From assembly GCA_030752795.1 (NCBI GenBank), contig JASMDM010000010.1:1-64000 (forward strand): 64,000 bases of DNA, read 5' to 3'. Numbering within the stretch: the stretch's first letter is position 1; every line of letters begins with the position of its first letter. This document shows, piece by piece, positions 50,899 through 61,411 of the stretch. Source of the DNA: SAR202 cluster bacterium. Lineage in GTDB: Bacteria; Chloroflexota; Dehalococcoidia; Lucifugimonadales; UBA1123. A program made the position numbers and the translations under genes. The notes below the pieces were generated by a model that worked only from the letters and a program-made list of their open reading frames with translations, was not told the DNA's origin and ran no database searches.

Positions 50899-52154
50899 TA
50901 AAAAGCGGTAAGGGGGGAAACGGAGCCATCAGCGGACGGCACGAGAAGTACGTGCCCCGCGGAGGGCCCGACGGCGGCACGGGAGGCGACGGCGGAAGCG
51001 TCTATCTCGTCTGTGACTCGAACGTCAACACACTCTTGGCTTATCGCTACAGACGTATCTTTGCCGGAGGCAATGGAAGCAACGGCGAGGGCGGTCTCCG
51101 CCACGGGAAGAAGGGCGACAACGTGGAGTTGCCGGTTCCGGTTGGCACGCAAGTGTGGTCCGATAGCCAGCCTCCCACGTTGATTGCGGACTTGGATCAA
51201 GACGGTGATCGCGTGTTGATCGCCGAGGGCGGTCGTGGCGGCGCCGGTAATGCCCGTTACGCGTCACCGACGAATCGGTTCCCGGTATTGGCACAAACCG
51301 GCGAGATGGGGGACGAATTCGACGTCCGGCTCGAGCTGAAACTCCTGGCCGACGTGGGCATCATCGGCGCTCCAAATGCGGGGAAGTCGAGTTTGCTGTC
51401 GGCGCTAACCGCCGCAAGGCCGAAGGTAGCCGACTACCCGTTCACGACGCTGGAAGCAGCGCTGGGCGTAGTCGAACATCGTGGTAAAGATGTGGTGCTG
51501 GTGGACATTCCCGGGCTGATCGAAGGCGCTCATGCTGGCGTCGGCCTCGGACATGACTTCCTACGACATATCGAACGGACTCGCATCTTGGTGCACGTCA
51601 TCGACGGCTCGCTGGACGATCCGCTGGAGCAGTACCGTGAGATCAACAACGAGCTCAGTCTGTTCGACGCCGAGCTCATGGACAAATCGCAGATCGTCGC
51701 TCTCAATAAGATCGATATACCGGAGGTCAGAGAGCGGATAGATGGTCTCTCGTCCGATCTGTCGGAGGAGAGTGGAACTGAGACGCTGAGCATCTCGGCT
51801 GCCGGTCGTGAAGGCTTGGCCGAACTCATGGACGCCGTCATGAAGAACTTGGAGATCGAGCAGACGTTCAGCGAACAAAGGGAAGTGAAGTCACCCGAAA
51901 ACGATCTCCCTGTGTTGCGCCCCCGTCCACGGTCGACGCGGCCCCTTGTTCGTAAGGATGCGGACGGCGTCTTCATCGTGGAATCAGCCGATGCGATTCG
52001 AATCGCCGCCATGGTCGATGTGCGAAAGTGGGAGGCGCGTATCCAGTTCTATCGGCGGTTGCAGCACACCGGCATCGATCAAGCGCTTATCGACGCCGGC
52101 ATCATGCCTGGCGATTCGGTTCGGATCGGCGCATTGGAGTGGGAATGGGAGTAG
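50874..52154 (+). CDS. obgE: GTPase Obg
   Basis: Gly-rich Obg fold; GAPNAGKSSLLSALT; DIPGLIEGAH. Confidence 0.97.
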   Translation: MIDRVVIHIKSGKGGNGAISGRHEKYVPRGGPDGGTGGDGGSVYLVCDSNVNTLLAYRYRRIFAGGNGSNGEGGLRHGKKGDNVELPVPVGTQVWSDSQPPTLIADLDQDGDRVLIAEGGRGGAGNARYASPTNRFPVLAQTGEMGDEFDVRLELKLLADVGIIGAPNAGKSSLLSALTAARPKVADYPFTTLEAALGVVEHRGKDVVLVDIPGLIEGAHAGVGLGHDFLRHIERTRILVHVIDGSLDDPLEQYREINNELSLFDAELMDKSQIVALNKIDIPEVRERIDGLSSDLSEESGTETLSISAAGREGLAELMDAVMKNLEIEQTFSEQREVKSPENDLPVLRPRPRSTRPLVRKDADGVFIVESADAIRIAAMVDVRKWEARIQFYRRLQHTGIDQALIDAGIMPGDSVRIGALEWEWE

Positions 52155-52254
52155 AGCCCGTTATCATGGCTTCGCGCTTACCGGATACGACGGATCAATG
52201 TTTCCAACGCGGGTTGGTCTTGGATGTTGCCCAGATTGTCGAAGCGGTGGCCGC

Positions 52255-52872
52255 ATGAAGCTCGGGCTCCTCGGCGGCACGTTCGACCCGATTCACTTGG
52301 GACACTTGCTGATTGCCGAGGACGCCCGTGAGCAACTCGAACTCGACCAGGTTGCGTTTATTCCGGCGGGTCGTCCATGGCTGAAGGCAGCCTCCGGTGT
52401 CAGTGATGCACAGAGCCGTCTCGAGATGGTCGAAGTGGCTGTATTCGAGAATCCGCACTTTCGCGTTATGGACGTTGAGGTGCGGCGGTCCGGTCCGACG
52501 TTTACCGTGGACACGTTGGAGCAGCTTCGCGGAGAATTGCCTTCAACCACCGAGTTCTTCTTGCTGCTAGGCATGGATTCAATTGGCGATTTGGCGCGAT
52601 GGCGAGAATCCGGCCGGCTGTTTGGGCTGTGCACGGTTGTCGGAATATCGCGGCCCGGATACGACGACATGGACCCCGAGAGTTTGTCGACGATCGAGTC
52701 GCACGCGCCGGAAACTGTGCAATTCATCGAGGGCCCGCTCGTGAACATCAGTGGCACCGACATCCGAGAGCGAGTCGCCTCTGGGCGGTCGATCAGATAT
52801 CGTGTTCCCGACCGCGTCGAAGCATATATACGCGAGCACGGGCTCTATCGCAAACAACCAGTTGGGACATAG
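52255..52872 (+). CDS. nadD: Nicotinate-nucleotide adenylyltransferase
   Basis: MKLGLLGGTFDPIHLGHLLIAEDA; ISGTDIRERV. Confidence 0.96.
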   Translation: MKLGLLGGTFDPIHLGHLLIAEDAREQLELDQVAFIPAGRPWLKAASGVSDAQSRLEMVEVAVFENPHFRVMDVEVRRSGPTFTVDTLEQLRGELPSTTEFFLLLGMDSIGDLARWRESGRLFGLCTVVGISRPGYDDMDPESLSTIESHAPETVQFIEGPLVNISGTDIRERVASGRSIRYRVPDRVEAYIREHGLYRKQPVGT

Positions 52873-52971
52873 TTCAACAACGAGTGTACTCTTGGCGCTT
52901 CGCAGCCTGATGGGCGGCGTCGGACCAGCAACGAACTCTGAACGACGACACGAATAATCACAAGGAGCACC

Positions 52972-53970
52972 ATGGCAGAGCAGAACCACACCGTTTACTA
53001 CATTGGCAATCGCAGAACGAGCGATCACTCGGAGACGATCGAAGAGCTCGACAAAGTTGGCGCCACGTTGGTCCCGCTGCCAATGCTCGAAGACGAGGAC
53101 GAGATTATCGAACAAACTCAGGGAGCGGACGCGCTAATCGTTGTGGAAGCGCCGATCACGCGAAAGGTGTTGGAGTCGCTCACGCAGTGCAAGGCTATCT
53201 TGCGGACGGGAGTCGGTTTCGACTGCATTGACGTCGATGCGGCCACCGACAACGGGATCGCGGTCATCAACGTCCCCGATCTCTGGACGCGAGAAGTTGC
53301 CAACCACGCCATTACGTTGCTCCTGGCCGCTAACCGCAAGATCGTGGGTCTCGACGGTGACGTCCGCGCCGACCGATGGACGCCAACGATAACGCCGCCT
53401 GTCGGCCCGTTGCACACCGAGACTGTCGGCGTCGTCGGGCTCGGCCGGATCGGCAGCGCTTTCGCCAGACGGATCACTGGCTTCGAGGTCGAGCTCGTTG
53501 CGCACGACCCATACATCTCGGACGCCGAATTCGACGCCGTCGGCGCCCGTTCGGTGTCGCTGGACGAGCTGCTGGCGATTTCCGACTACATCTCGGTTCA
53601 CACGCCGCTGAACGACGAGACATACCACCTCATCAACGAAGAGGCGCTCCGCAAGATGAAGCCGACGGCGCACCTCATCAACACGTCTCGAGGCCCTGTC
53701 GTGGATGAGCAAGCACTGATCAAAGCCCTGCAAAAAGGGTGGATAGTCGGCGCCGGACTCGACGTGCTGGAAAAAGAGCCGCCGGACGCTGACAACCCGC
53801 TCCTGAAGATGAACAACGTGACGGTCACACCTCACGCCGCCCACTACTCGGACCTTTCGATGGCGCTTCGCCCTCGGCGGTACGGCCTCGAGATCGCGGC
53901 CGTGCTGGACGAGAGGAAGCCGATGAACCTGGTCAACCCCCAGGTTCTCGAGGTTTTGCCTCTGAAGTAA
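52972..53970 (+). CDS. D-isomer-specific 2-hydroxyacid dehydrogenase (CtBP/PGDH-like)
   Basis: VGVVGLGRIGSAFARR; NTSRGPVVDEQAL. Confidence 0.94.
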   Translation: MAEQNHTVYYIGNRRTSDHSETIEELDKVGATLVPLPMLEDEDEIIEQTQGADALIVVEAPITRKVLESLTQCKAILRTGVGFDCIDVDAATDNGIAVINVPDLWTREVANHAITLLLAANRKIVGLDGDVRADRWTPTITPPVGPLHTETVGVVGLGRIGSAFARRITGFEVELVAHDPYISDAEFDAVGARSVSLDELLAISDYISVHTPLNDETYHLINEEALRKMKPTAHLINTSRGPVVDEQALIKALQKGWIVGAGLDVLEKEPPDADNPLLKMNNVTVTPHAAHYSDLSMALRPRRYGLEIAAVLDERKPMNLVNPQVLEVLPLK

Positions 53971-54010
53971 ACCGTCCGGTTGGGAAGGGAAACGGGTAAC
54001 GCACCCGACC

Positions 54011-54147
54011 CGTTCGGCCTGAGCCCGTCGAAGGCCCGCTGCCACGCGCGGTGCGCAGAAAATGGGTTGCGATGGTAAGAACTCCGAGTTTGGACACTTG
54101 CGCGATATCGCGTTTGGGCGTGTGGTTCGACAGGCTCACCACGAACG
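54011..54147. repeat. Inverted pair of REP-like elements
   Basis: CGTTCGgccTGAGCCcGTCGAAgg ... ccTTCGACaGGCTCAccaCGAACG type arms. Confidence 0.65.
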
Positions 54148-54196
54148 TCTGCGCGGCTACGGTGGGACGTTCAGTTGAAGCGGGCTTCGAGCAGCG

Positions 54197-54888
54197 CTAC
54201 GACGGGACTTTGTAGCCGAAGCCCCGAACTGTGATGATGACTTTCGGGTCCGCGCCGTTGTCGCCGAGCTTCTTGCGCAGATGCTGGATGTGCAGCTTGA
54301 CCAGGTACGAGTCGGTGGACGAGGAGTTCAGCTCCCAGACTTCGTCGATGAGCGCGTCGCGGGTCACGACTTTATCGGCGTTCTGGACTAGCATGGACAA
54401 GATCTTGAACTCGGTTGGCGTCAGGTTGATTTGCTTGTCGTCGACAAAGACCTCGGCAGCTTCGGCGTCGATTCTGATTTGGCCGGCTTGGAGGATGCGC
54501 GGGGCCGAAGCCCCGTTTTGCCGCTGACCTGCCGCAGCACCGCCGATGCGCGCGCCAGGAGTTCGAACGGCGAGAACGGCTTGGCCAAGTAATCGTCGGC
54601 GCCCATCTCCAAGCCGCGAACCCGGTCCGTTTCCGAGGCTCTCACGGGCAGCATGATGACGGGCACGGTGGAAGTCTCTCGGATTTTCGACAGCACTTCG
54701 AATCCGTCGATGTCCGGGAGGTTCACATCCAAGGTAACGAGGTCGAACGACTCGCACTTGTTGACCGTGACGCCGTCATTTCCCGATTCCTTGACGACCA
54801 CCCGCGCTTCGGGCCATCGCATGGAGAAGACCATGCTGATGGTTTCACCGATCTCGGGATCGTCTTCGATGACCAACTCGTCAATCAT
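54197..54888 (-). CDS. OmpR/PhoB-type response regulator, apparent 1-nt frameshift near 54518
   Basis: Receiver domain LVTLDVNLPDIDGFEVL and winged helix DSYLVKLHIQHLRKKLG in different frames. Confidence 0.85.
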
Positions 54889-55724
54889 CAGCCGCGACCT
54901 CGCCAGAGCGGAATCGGGACAGTGAATCTGAGCCACCCTTCGGAATCGTCCAGTTCGATTCGACCGCCGTGGGCCGCGACAAGAGAGCCGACCACGCTCA
55001 ACCCGAGTCCGGTCCCGGCCGCGTACCCTCCCGCCGAAGACTTTTGGAACGGCTCGAACAGCCTGTCTTTCAGCTCCGGATCGAGGGGGCCTTTTCGGTT
55101 GGACACCGTGATCGCAGCGACGTTGGCGTCGGCGTCCTCGACGATGTCGATCAGCACCGGTCCGCGCTCCGGGGAGGCTTTGATCGCGTTGGTCAGCAGG
55201 TTGGCCATGATCTGCTGGAGGCGGATTTCGTCCCCGGCAACCGTCGGACCGTCTCCACCTCGCCATCCGCCGCTTATGAACACCTCTTTCGCGCCCGCGG
55301 CCGGCGCGAGCTCGGTGACCACCTGGTGGATGACGTTCGAAACGTCCACCGGTCCTTTGTGGATCGACAGGTCGTCACCCCGGGCGAGCGCGACATCGAG
55401 CAGGTCGCTGATCAGCCTCTCGGGCCTGGCCGTCGACCTGCCCATGTTGTCGAGCAGACGCGCGGTGATGGTATTGTGGGTCTCGGATTTCTCGGGACCG
55501 GTGAGCATGTCGAGCGCCGCCCTCAACGAGGTTAGCGGTGATTTTAGCTCGTGGTGAAGCACCGAGTAGAACTGCGCCCTGAATCTCTCCGCCTGCCGAA
55601 GCCGTGCCAACTCGCTCTGGGGCGGGTCGTCACGTTCGGGGGCTTTGTCGAAGCGCTCGTTTGGCGGCCTAACTTGGCCGGACCCGGATCGATATCGTGG
55701 ATTTGCTTGCATCGTCGTTTTCAC
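54888..55724 (-). CDS. Sensor histidine kinase (no obvious sensor/TM domain)
   Basis: HHELKSPLTSL H-box; N- and G-boxes (LLTNAIKASPERG, GTGLGLSVV); overlaps RR start by TGATG. Confidence 0.88.
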   Translation of the reverse strand: MKTTMQANPRYRSGSGQVRPPNERFDKAPERDDPPQSELARLRQAERFRAQFYSVLHHELKSPLTSLRAALDMLTGPEKSETHNTITARLLDNMGRSTARPERLISDLLDVALARGDDLSIHKGPVDVSNVIHQVVTELAPAAGAKEVFISGGWRGGDGPTVAGDEIRLQQIMANLLTNAIKASPERGPVLIDIVEDADANVAAITVSNRKGPLDPELKDRLFEPFQKSSAGGYAAGTGLGLSVVGSLVAAHGGRIELDDSEGWLRFTVPIPLWRGRG

Positions 55725-55952
55725 GGGTTTGTTGCGGGATCAGAAAACGTCAGACGGCCGAAGCCAACCGTGGGCGGTGAATGCCGCCACTACAGAAATG
55801 GACACATGCCCCCGACGCAAAACGTAGTCGATGCGAGTCCGTGCTGGATTGAACGGCCCCGCCCGTCGAGATTTGTCCCTGTGATACATTACCGACGCGA
55901 TAGACGCCGGGACATCCCCGCTGCCATATGGCGGCAACCCCAGGAGATCGAC

Positions 55953-57149
55953 TTGACGACACACGACGGACCGGATATCGAACGCGCTCGGGAGTTGCAC
56001 AGTCAGGCTCCTCTGATCGACGGCCACAACGATCTGCCGTGGCGATATAGACGATTCGCGAATCGCGCGCTGTCCAAGATCGATATTGCTCAGCATCAAG
56101 AGGCTCTGCATACGGACATCCCGAGGCTCCGGGAGGGCGGTGTCGGCGGGCAATTCTGGTCCGTCTTTGTGTCCCAGGCCATGCCGCCGGAAGACTACGT
56201 GCGAACGACGTTGGAACAGGTCGACGTCGTCTACAACATGATCCGCGCATATCCAGAGACACTCGAGCTCGCCTTGACGGCGGATGACATGGATCGAGCG
56301 TTCAGAGCAGGCCGCATCGGGTCGTTGATCGGAATGGAGGGCGGGCACTCGATCGACAACTCGCTGGGGGCTCTGAGGATGTTCGCTCGACTCGGCGCTC
56401 GGTACATGACGCTGACTCACTTCAAGAACACCGACTGGGCCGACTCCGCCACCGACGAGCCCGCAGCGGACGGCCTGACGCCGTTCGGACAGGAAGTCGT
56501 ACGCGAAATGAATCGCCTCGGCGTGCTCGTGGACCTGTCGCACGTCTCCGCCGACACGATGCGATCGGCACTCGATACGGTCGAGGCGCCGGTCGTGTTC
56601 AGCCATTCGTCCGCGCGAGCTTTGACGGGCCACCCTAGGAACGTGCCGGACGACGTTCTCGACCGCGTGCGCGACAACAATGGCGTGGTGATGGTGTCGT
56701 TCGTGCCCGGATTCAGTTCACAAGAAGTGTACGTGCACACGCAGAGCAGGGACGCCGAAAGGCAACGACTAGACTCGAGCCCGTCCTCGACCGAGGAGTC
56801 GACGAACGCGGGGCTCGAACAGTGGGACGTGGGCCATCCCGAGCCGAGAGCGACCTTGTCGGACGTGGCGGACCACATCGATCACATTCGCGAGGTTGCG
56901 GGCATCGACCACATCGGCATCGGCGCGGATTTCGACGGCACCGGCTCGGTGCCGGTCGGACTGGAAGACGTCTCGAAGTACGTCGATCTAACCGCCGAGT
57001 TAGTTCGCCGCGAATACGAAGACGGAGACATCTTGAAGATAATCGGCGCCAACGTATTGCGAGTGATGAGGGCGGGCGAGCACGAGGCAGGCAGGATCCA
57101 AGAATCTCGAGGGCCGTCAGAGGCGCTTATCGAAGACCTGGACGGTTGA
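55953..57149 (+). CDS. Membrane dipeptidase (peptidase M19)
   Basis: APLIDGHNDLPWRYR; IGMEGGHSI; DHIGIGADFDG; TTG start after AGGAG. Confidence 0.92.
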   Translation: MTTHDGPDIERARELHSQAPLIDGHNDLPWRYRRFANRALSKIDIAQHQEALHTDIPRLREGGVGGQFWSVFVSQAMPPEDYVRTTLEQVDVVYNMIRAYPETLELALTADDMDRAFRAGRIGSLIGMEGGHSIDNSLGALRMFARLGARYMTLTHFKNTDWADSATDEPAADGLTPFGQEVVREMNRLGVLVDLSHVSADTMRSALDTVEAPVVFSHSSARALTGHPRNVPDDVLDRVRDNNGVVMVSFVPGFSSQEVYVHTQSRDAERQRLDSSPSSTEESTNAGLEQWDVGHPEPRATLSDVADHIDHIREVAGIDHIGIGADFDGTGSVPVGLEDVSKYVDLTAELVRREYEDGDILKIIGANVLRVMRAGEHEAGRIQESRGPSEALIEDLDG

Positions 57150-57353
57150 CGACCCGGGTCGCTCGCCGAGAAGCGGCATTCGCCGCGCGGACGTAATCGA
57201 CCGTCGCGATCTGCCCGCGGCGGGACAGTGGCCGAACTCAGCCGATCATGCGCTCTGGCAACCGACGTTGCCGTACCGCACCAAAGTTTCAGACGATGTC
57301 GGGACGCTGGACTGAGTGGTGGAGTTGAGTCGAAGGTTGGTGATCGTCAGCGG

Positions 57354-57497
57354 CTAACTGGCCTTGCCAATCCTGTAGACGTTCGCGCCGCAAACGGAGC
57401 ACGTGCCTCTGGTCGCTGTGCGTCCATTCTTCAAAGTGACCTCTTCGGTATTGGATATATCATGTCGCTCACGACACTTCAGGCAGTACGCTTGCAT
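57354..57497 (-). CDS. 47-aa zinc-ribbon protein (DUF5679-like)
   Basis: MQAYCLKCRERHDISNTEEVTLKNGRTATRGTCSVCGANVYRIGKAS. Confidence 0.85.
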   Translation of the reverse strand: MQAYCLKCRERHDISNTEEVTLKNGRTATRGTCSVCGANVYRIGKAS

Positions 57498-57873
57498 TGC
57501 TCCCTCCGGATGGATAGATGATGAGATATGAATGGAATACGGAGATTGGCGCTGTGAAGCCCCAATCTGATGCAGGGCGGCCTGTCTTCGCGGTCTAATA
57601 CTCGTGACAGGCAATCCGACCGGTGGTTCGGCAAAAGCAATGCTTCGACAAGGGTCCGGACAGTCCGCATTATATGATGACCCGAGGCTTGTATCAAGCG
57701 CCTTTTCGAGATCGGCCTGTTTGCGGATCGACGGCCAACTGCAGCGCGCCAACATTCCTGAAATGCACGTCTGAATCCCCTGCCAAATCAATTGGAAGTA
57801 GCTTTCCGGAGGTTCAGAAAAACAAGATCTTGACGCCATCGATGGAGACAGGGCGGCCTGTTTGACGGACTCG

Positions 57874-58080
57874 CTAGCGCCGGTCTCGGCCCTGTAGCAG
57901 CCGCTGCCGCGCGTAAACCGCCAGCACCACGATCGGCGCCAAGACGATGAGGAAACCGAGCAAGAGGACGATCGCTTCGGGGCCCAGACCGAAAATCGCG
58001 TCGATCTGGTGGCGAATCCAGTCCATGAGCTCGGGGTCGATTGGTTCTCCGTGGTGGGCAAGCGCCGACAGCAGCAACAT
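57874..58080 (-). CDS. Small single-pass membrane protein
   Basis: 68 aa with one hydrophobic helix (AIVLLLGFLIVLAPIVVLAVYA). Confidence 0.5.
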   Translation of the reverse strand: MLLLSALAHHGEPIDPELMDWIRHQIDAIFGLGPEAIVLLLGFLIVLAPIVVLAVYARQRLLQGRDRR

Positions 58081-58103
58081 TATTGACAGTTAACCGGGTT
58101 ACG

Positions 58104-59468
58104 CTAGTCCCCGTCGCCGACCGTCTCCGGAGTTGCCGCCGGCACCGACTGGAAGCGAGACGAGTATTGCTTCTCACGGATGCTAAAGCTCGCGATGGTG
58201 GCTCCGAGCAACAGCGCGCCGGCGATCCCGAACGCGACATCGTATGAGCCGAAATGATCGTACAACACACCGCCCATGAAGACGCTCAGCGCGCCGCCCA
58301 CTTGGTGCGACAGCGTGGAGAATCCGGCGAGCGTGCCGATATTTCGAAGTCCGTAGATGTCCGCCGTCAGAGACGTCGTCAGCGGAGCCGTGGCGATCCA
58401 CGAGAATCCGGCTATTACCGCGAACGCCCAAATCCCCCAGATTCCAGGCGCCAGGATTAGTGCAGCGTAGGCCAAGCCACGGATGGCGTACAACCCCCCG
58501 AGCAATCGTTTTCGTCCGAACCGATCAGACACGAAGCCGACCACGATCGCTCCCACGACGTTCAGCCCTGTCATGAGACCAAACGCCAACGCCGCCATTT
58601 CGGGCGACGCCCCTCTGTCGATCGCAGACGGCACATAGTGCGCGGCGATTAGCGCTGTCGTCACGCCGCAAACGAAGAAAGCCCCGGTCAACTGCCACAT
58701 CGGAGGCGACTGGAACGACTCTTGCCACGTGTTCGTCTCCAGCGGACCGGTTTGCGAACTCGGTTTGGAGGTCGCGGATTCGCGCTCGGGATCGCGAGCA
58801 GGGCCGCCGTCAGGCACTTCGCCGATGTCCGCCGGATCTTCGCGCACGAACATCAAAACGAGCGGTAGGGGAATGAGGATGACGAGAGCTCCGACGACAA
58901 ACCACGTCGTCCGCCACCCGGCCAGCAGGATCAAATACGTCGCAAACGGAGCCAGTATCATGGCGCCGGCGGACGCCCCGGCGGTCACCATGCTCAGTGC
59001 GACGCCGCGCTTTCGATAGAACCACTTCGACATGACACCGTGAATCGTGACGTTGGAAGCGCCGCCGGCGGCGATTGAGATCACGAAACCGTAAAGGACG
59101 ACGAGTTGCCAGAGGTTGTCGATTTGGTTGAGCATCATCGTGCCGGCGCCGACGACGACCAGGCTGGCCGAGATGACCGTCCGGCCTCCGAGTCGATCGT
59201 AAGCCCAACCGATCAACGGTTGGCTCAAGCCGTTCGCAAGCCACCCGATGGATATGGCCAACGATATGGCGCTTCGACTCCAGCCAAAGTCATCGGACAT
59301 CGGCAGGATAAATACCCCAAATGTGCCGCGCGCGCCCATGGTCATGAACATCGCCATGAAGCCGGCCGCCAATATGAACCAGCCATGGAATATGCCCTTG
59401 CGGGCCGGCGACTTCGCCAAGTTGGGCCTCCCGTCAACGCCTACCACAGAGTCAACAGAGTCTAGCAC
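58104..59468 (-). CDS. MFS transporter (monocarboxylate/oxalate-formate type)
   Basis: GWFILAAGFMAMFMTMGARGTFGVF; 12 TM-like pattern. Confidence 0.9.
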   Translation of the reverse strand: MLDSVDSVVGVDGRPNLAKSPARKGIFHGWFILAAGFMAMFMTMGARGTFGVFILPMSDDFGWSRSAISLAISIGWLANGLSQPLIGWAYDRLGGRTVISASLVVVGAGTMMLNQIDNLWQLVVLYGFVISIAAGGASNVTIHGVMSKWFYRKRGVALSMVTAGASAGAMILAPFATYLILLAGWRTTWFVVGALVILIPLPLVLMFVREDPADIGEVPDGGPARDPERESATSKPSSQTGPLETNTWQESFQSPPMWQLTGAFFVCGVTTALIAAHYVPSAIDRGASPEMAALAFGLMTGLNVVGAIVVGFVSDRFGRKRLLGGLYAIRGLAYAALILAPGIWGIWAFAVIAGFSWIATAPLTTSLTADIYGLRNIGTLAGFSTLSHQVGGALSVFMGGVLYDHFGSYDVAFGIAGALLLGATIASFSIREKQYSSRFQSVPAATPETVGDGD

Positions 59469-59657
59469 TGGGGTTGCTCGCGGGCAAGGATATTCAACAA
59501 AAAGTTCACCCCATCCGAAGTGGTGTGAGCATTGGTCGGATGCTCAATTCACATGAGTGGGGTGATAAGGGGGACAGTCGCCACCCGCTCAATGGGTCGC
59601 AATGTTGTTAAGGGTTAGCGACTCCCGAGCGAGGAGGTTATCGTCAGGAAATTTTGT

Positions 59658-60119
59658 CTACGGGGTAGCCGTTTGTTGCGCCTCGGCCTCAGCGATTGCG
59701 TTGTCGAACTCTCCTTGCATCCGTTGCGAGAAGCCGTCGATCATGCCCGCGATAGCGACAGTCTTGCTCATCAGGTGTTGACTTGTTGCCTCGGCTCGTT
59801 CGTAATCAGGGTTCATCTGATGGGAGATGATTTCGTCGAGAATCGAGGTGTATCGGTTTGCGATTAGGTCGCCGGCCTGCTCGACGGCCGCCGGGCTGTA
59901 CATCTCGTCGACCGGTGCGTCCGGAACTTGCTCCATTTCGGGAATAGCGAATGCGGTGGTGACCCTGATAATCAAGGCTACAACCATTCCAGCTATGCTC
60001 AGTGCGGTAATCGATCCGACCATCGTTTTCCCCCTTGGGCCGTTGCCTAATTCCAATATGAGGTCGGAAAGTGAATATTCCGGTGACAGGACGGCATGCA
60101 TATGGATCAGGAGCAGCAT
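59658..60119 (-). CDS. Hypothetical protein with N-terminal TM segment (start may be 60023)
   Basis: MVGSITALSIAGMVVALIIRVTTAF... Confidence 0.55.
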   Translation of the reverse strand: MLLLIHMHAVLSPEYSLSDLILELGNGPRGKTMVGSITALSIAGMVVALIIRVTTAFAIPEMEQVPDAPVDEMYSPAAVEQAGDLIANRYTSILDEIISHQMNPDYERAEATSQHLMSKTVAIAGMIDGFSQRMQGEFDNAIAEAEAQQTATP

Positions 60120-60548
60120 CGGATTGTCACGTTCGCCTTCGGAACGGGCCGCAGCCGCTTACGGCGGACAGCATTCAGCGTTCCGCATTCAGCGCTCAGT
60201 GCTCAGCTAGCCGTGGCTGATCACTCCTGATGCGTCGGGACTTCCAGCCAACGGCTGCTTGACTCGTAGATTCAAAGACACGGCCGGGCGCGACATGCCC
60301 AGTCAGCATCGGTCCGCCCACCCTCCCGCCCCGAATTCCGAACGCTTCTGGAGCATTCACTTCGGCCCTCTGAAAATCGGGTTGCTCGACGAGTACAAAA
60401 GGACTACTCTGCGCATACCGGTACAGGTGTCACCCATGTCCCCAGATTAACTGTTACCTATGTTCCGGTTCATACAGCCCCCAGAAAACCTTCGCGGGCG
60501 GGTGGGCACATTCAACCTGGGCGGGATCGCGCTCCAAGTTGCCGATCG

Positions 60549-61070
60549 TTACGCCGCCAGCAGCTCGTAATCGACCCGGCACTCCTCGCACATCGACTCG
60601 GGGATCAGTCCCCAGCGCATCGCGTAGTTGAACACCATGCACCCGGCGCAGAAACCGAGACCCGCTTCCAGCGCCGCGAACACGGACAACACGCCCAGCA
60701 CTATCCTCGATGCGGTTATGCCGTCGGTTACGAAGTAGAGCGCTAACGCGGTGAAGGAGAATACCACTCCGACTGACTGCGCGAACCGCTTGGGCGGTCC
60801 GGGGACGAGCCTGCCGCGGTCGCCCATCCAGGGCACGAACACGCGGGTCGCCAGAAGTCCCATCGGGCTCAGCGTCGGGCCAGTCATCACTCGAGCCAGG
60901 AATCCGTACGCCAGAATCGGCATGAGCCACCACTGGCCGGAGATGATTGTCGCCAGCGCCAAAGTGAGCACCATCGTTGCGACCAGACGCGCGGCGATCT
61001 CGTTGACCGGGTTCGGGAAGCTGAACACCGCCTTGAACAGTGTGGGGGTTGTAATGTTCGCGTTGATCAT
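60549..61070 (-). CDS. DUF4395 membrane protein
   Basis: NPVNEIAARLVA...; GLGFCAGCMVFNYAMRWGLIP. Confidence 0.85.
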   Translation of the reverse strand: MINANITTPTLFKAVFSFPNPVNEIAARLVATMVLTLALATIISGQWWLMPILAYGFLARVMTGPTLSPMGLLATRVFVPWMGDRGRLVPGPPKRFAQSVGVVFSFTALALYFVTDGITASRIVLGVLSVFAALEAGLGFCAGCMVFNYAMRWGLIPESMCEECRVDYELLAA

Positions 61071-61090
61071 TCTGTCTCCTCTTCGTTCCA

Positions 61091-61121
61091 CAAAAACCCT
61101 CGTCCAAAATCAGACGAGGGT
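61091..61121 (-). terminator. Terminator-like hairpin in the 5' leader of the DUF4395 gene
   Basis: 9-bp perfect stem ACCCTCGTC/GACGAGGGT followed by TTTTT on the minus strand. Confidence 0.65.
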
Positions 61122-61411
61122 CGAACATTCAGCTAAATCCAAACGGCGCGATGCCGAGAGCTGTAGGGCTCCCTCTATGTCAGCACATACACACGCAGGA
61201 AATCAGATTCATCATTGCCGACGCGGTATAACGCGTTTCCGGCGCGTTCGCCACTGTTCGCCGCCGGCGGCCCGTCCTCGAGTCGCAAAGGCATGATCGG
61301 CAACGGTTTCTGCCGAACATCCCACTGCCTTCGTTTGACCGAGTTCAGGCGCGTTGTTACACTCCGCCCAGCCGGATATTCGGCGAGACGATGCTGAGCG
61401 GAGGGCCGGAC

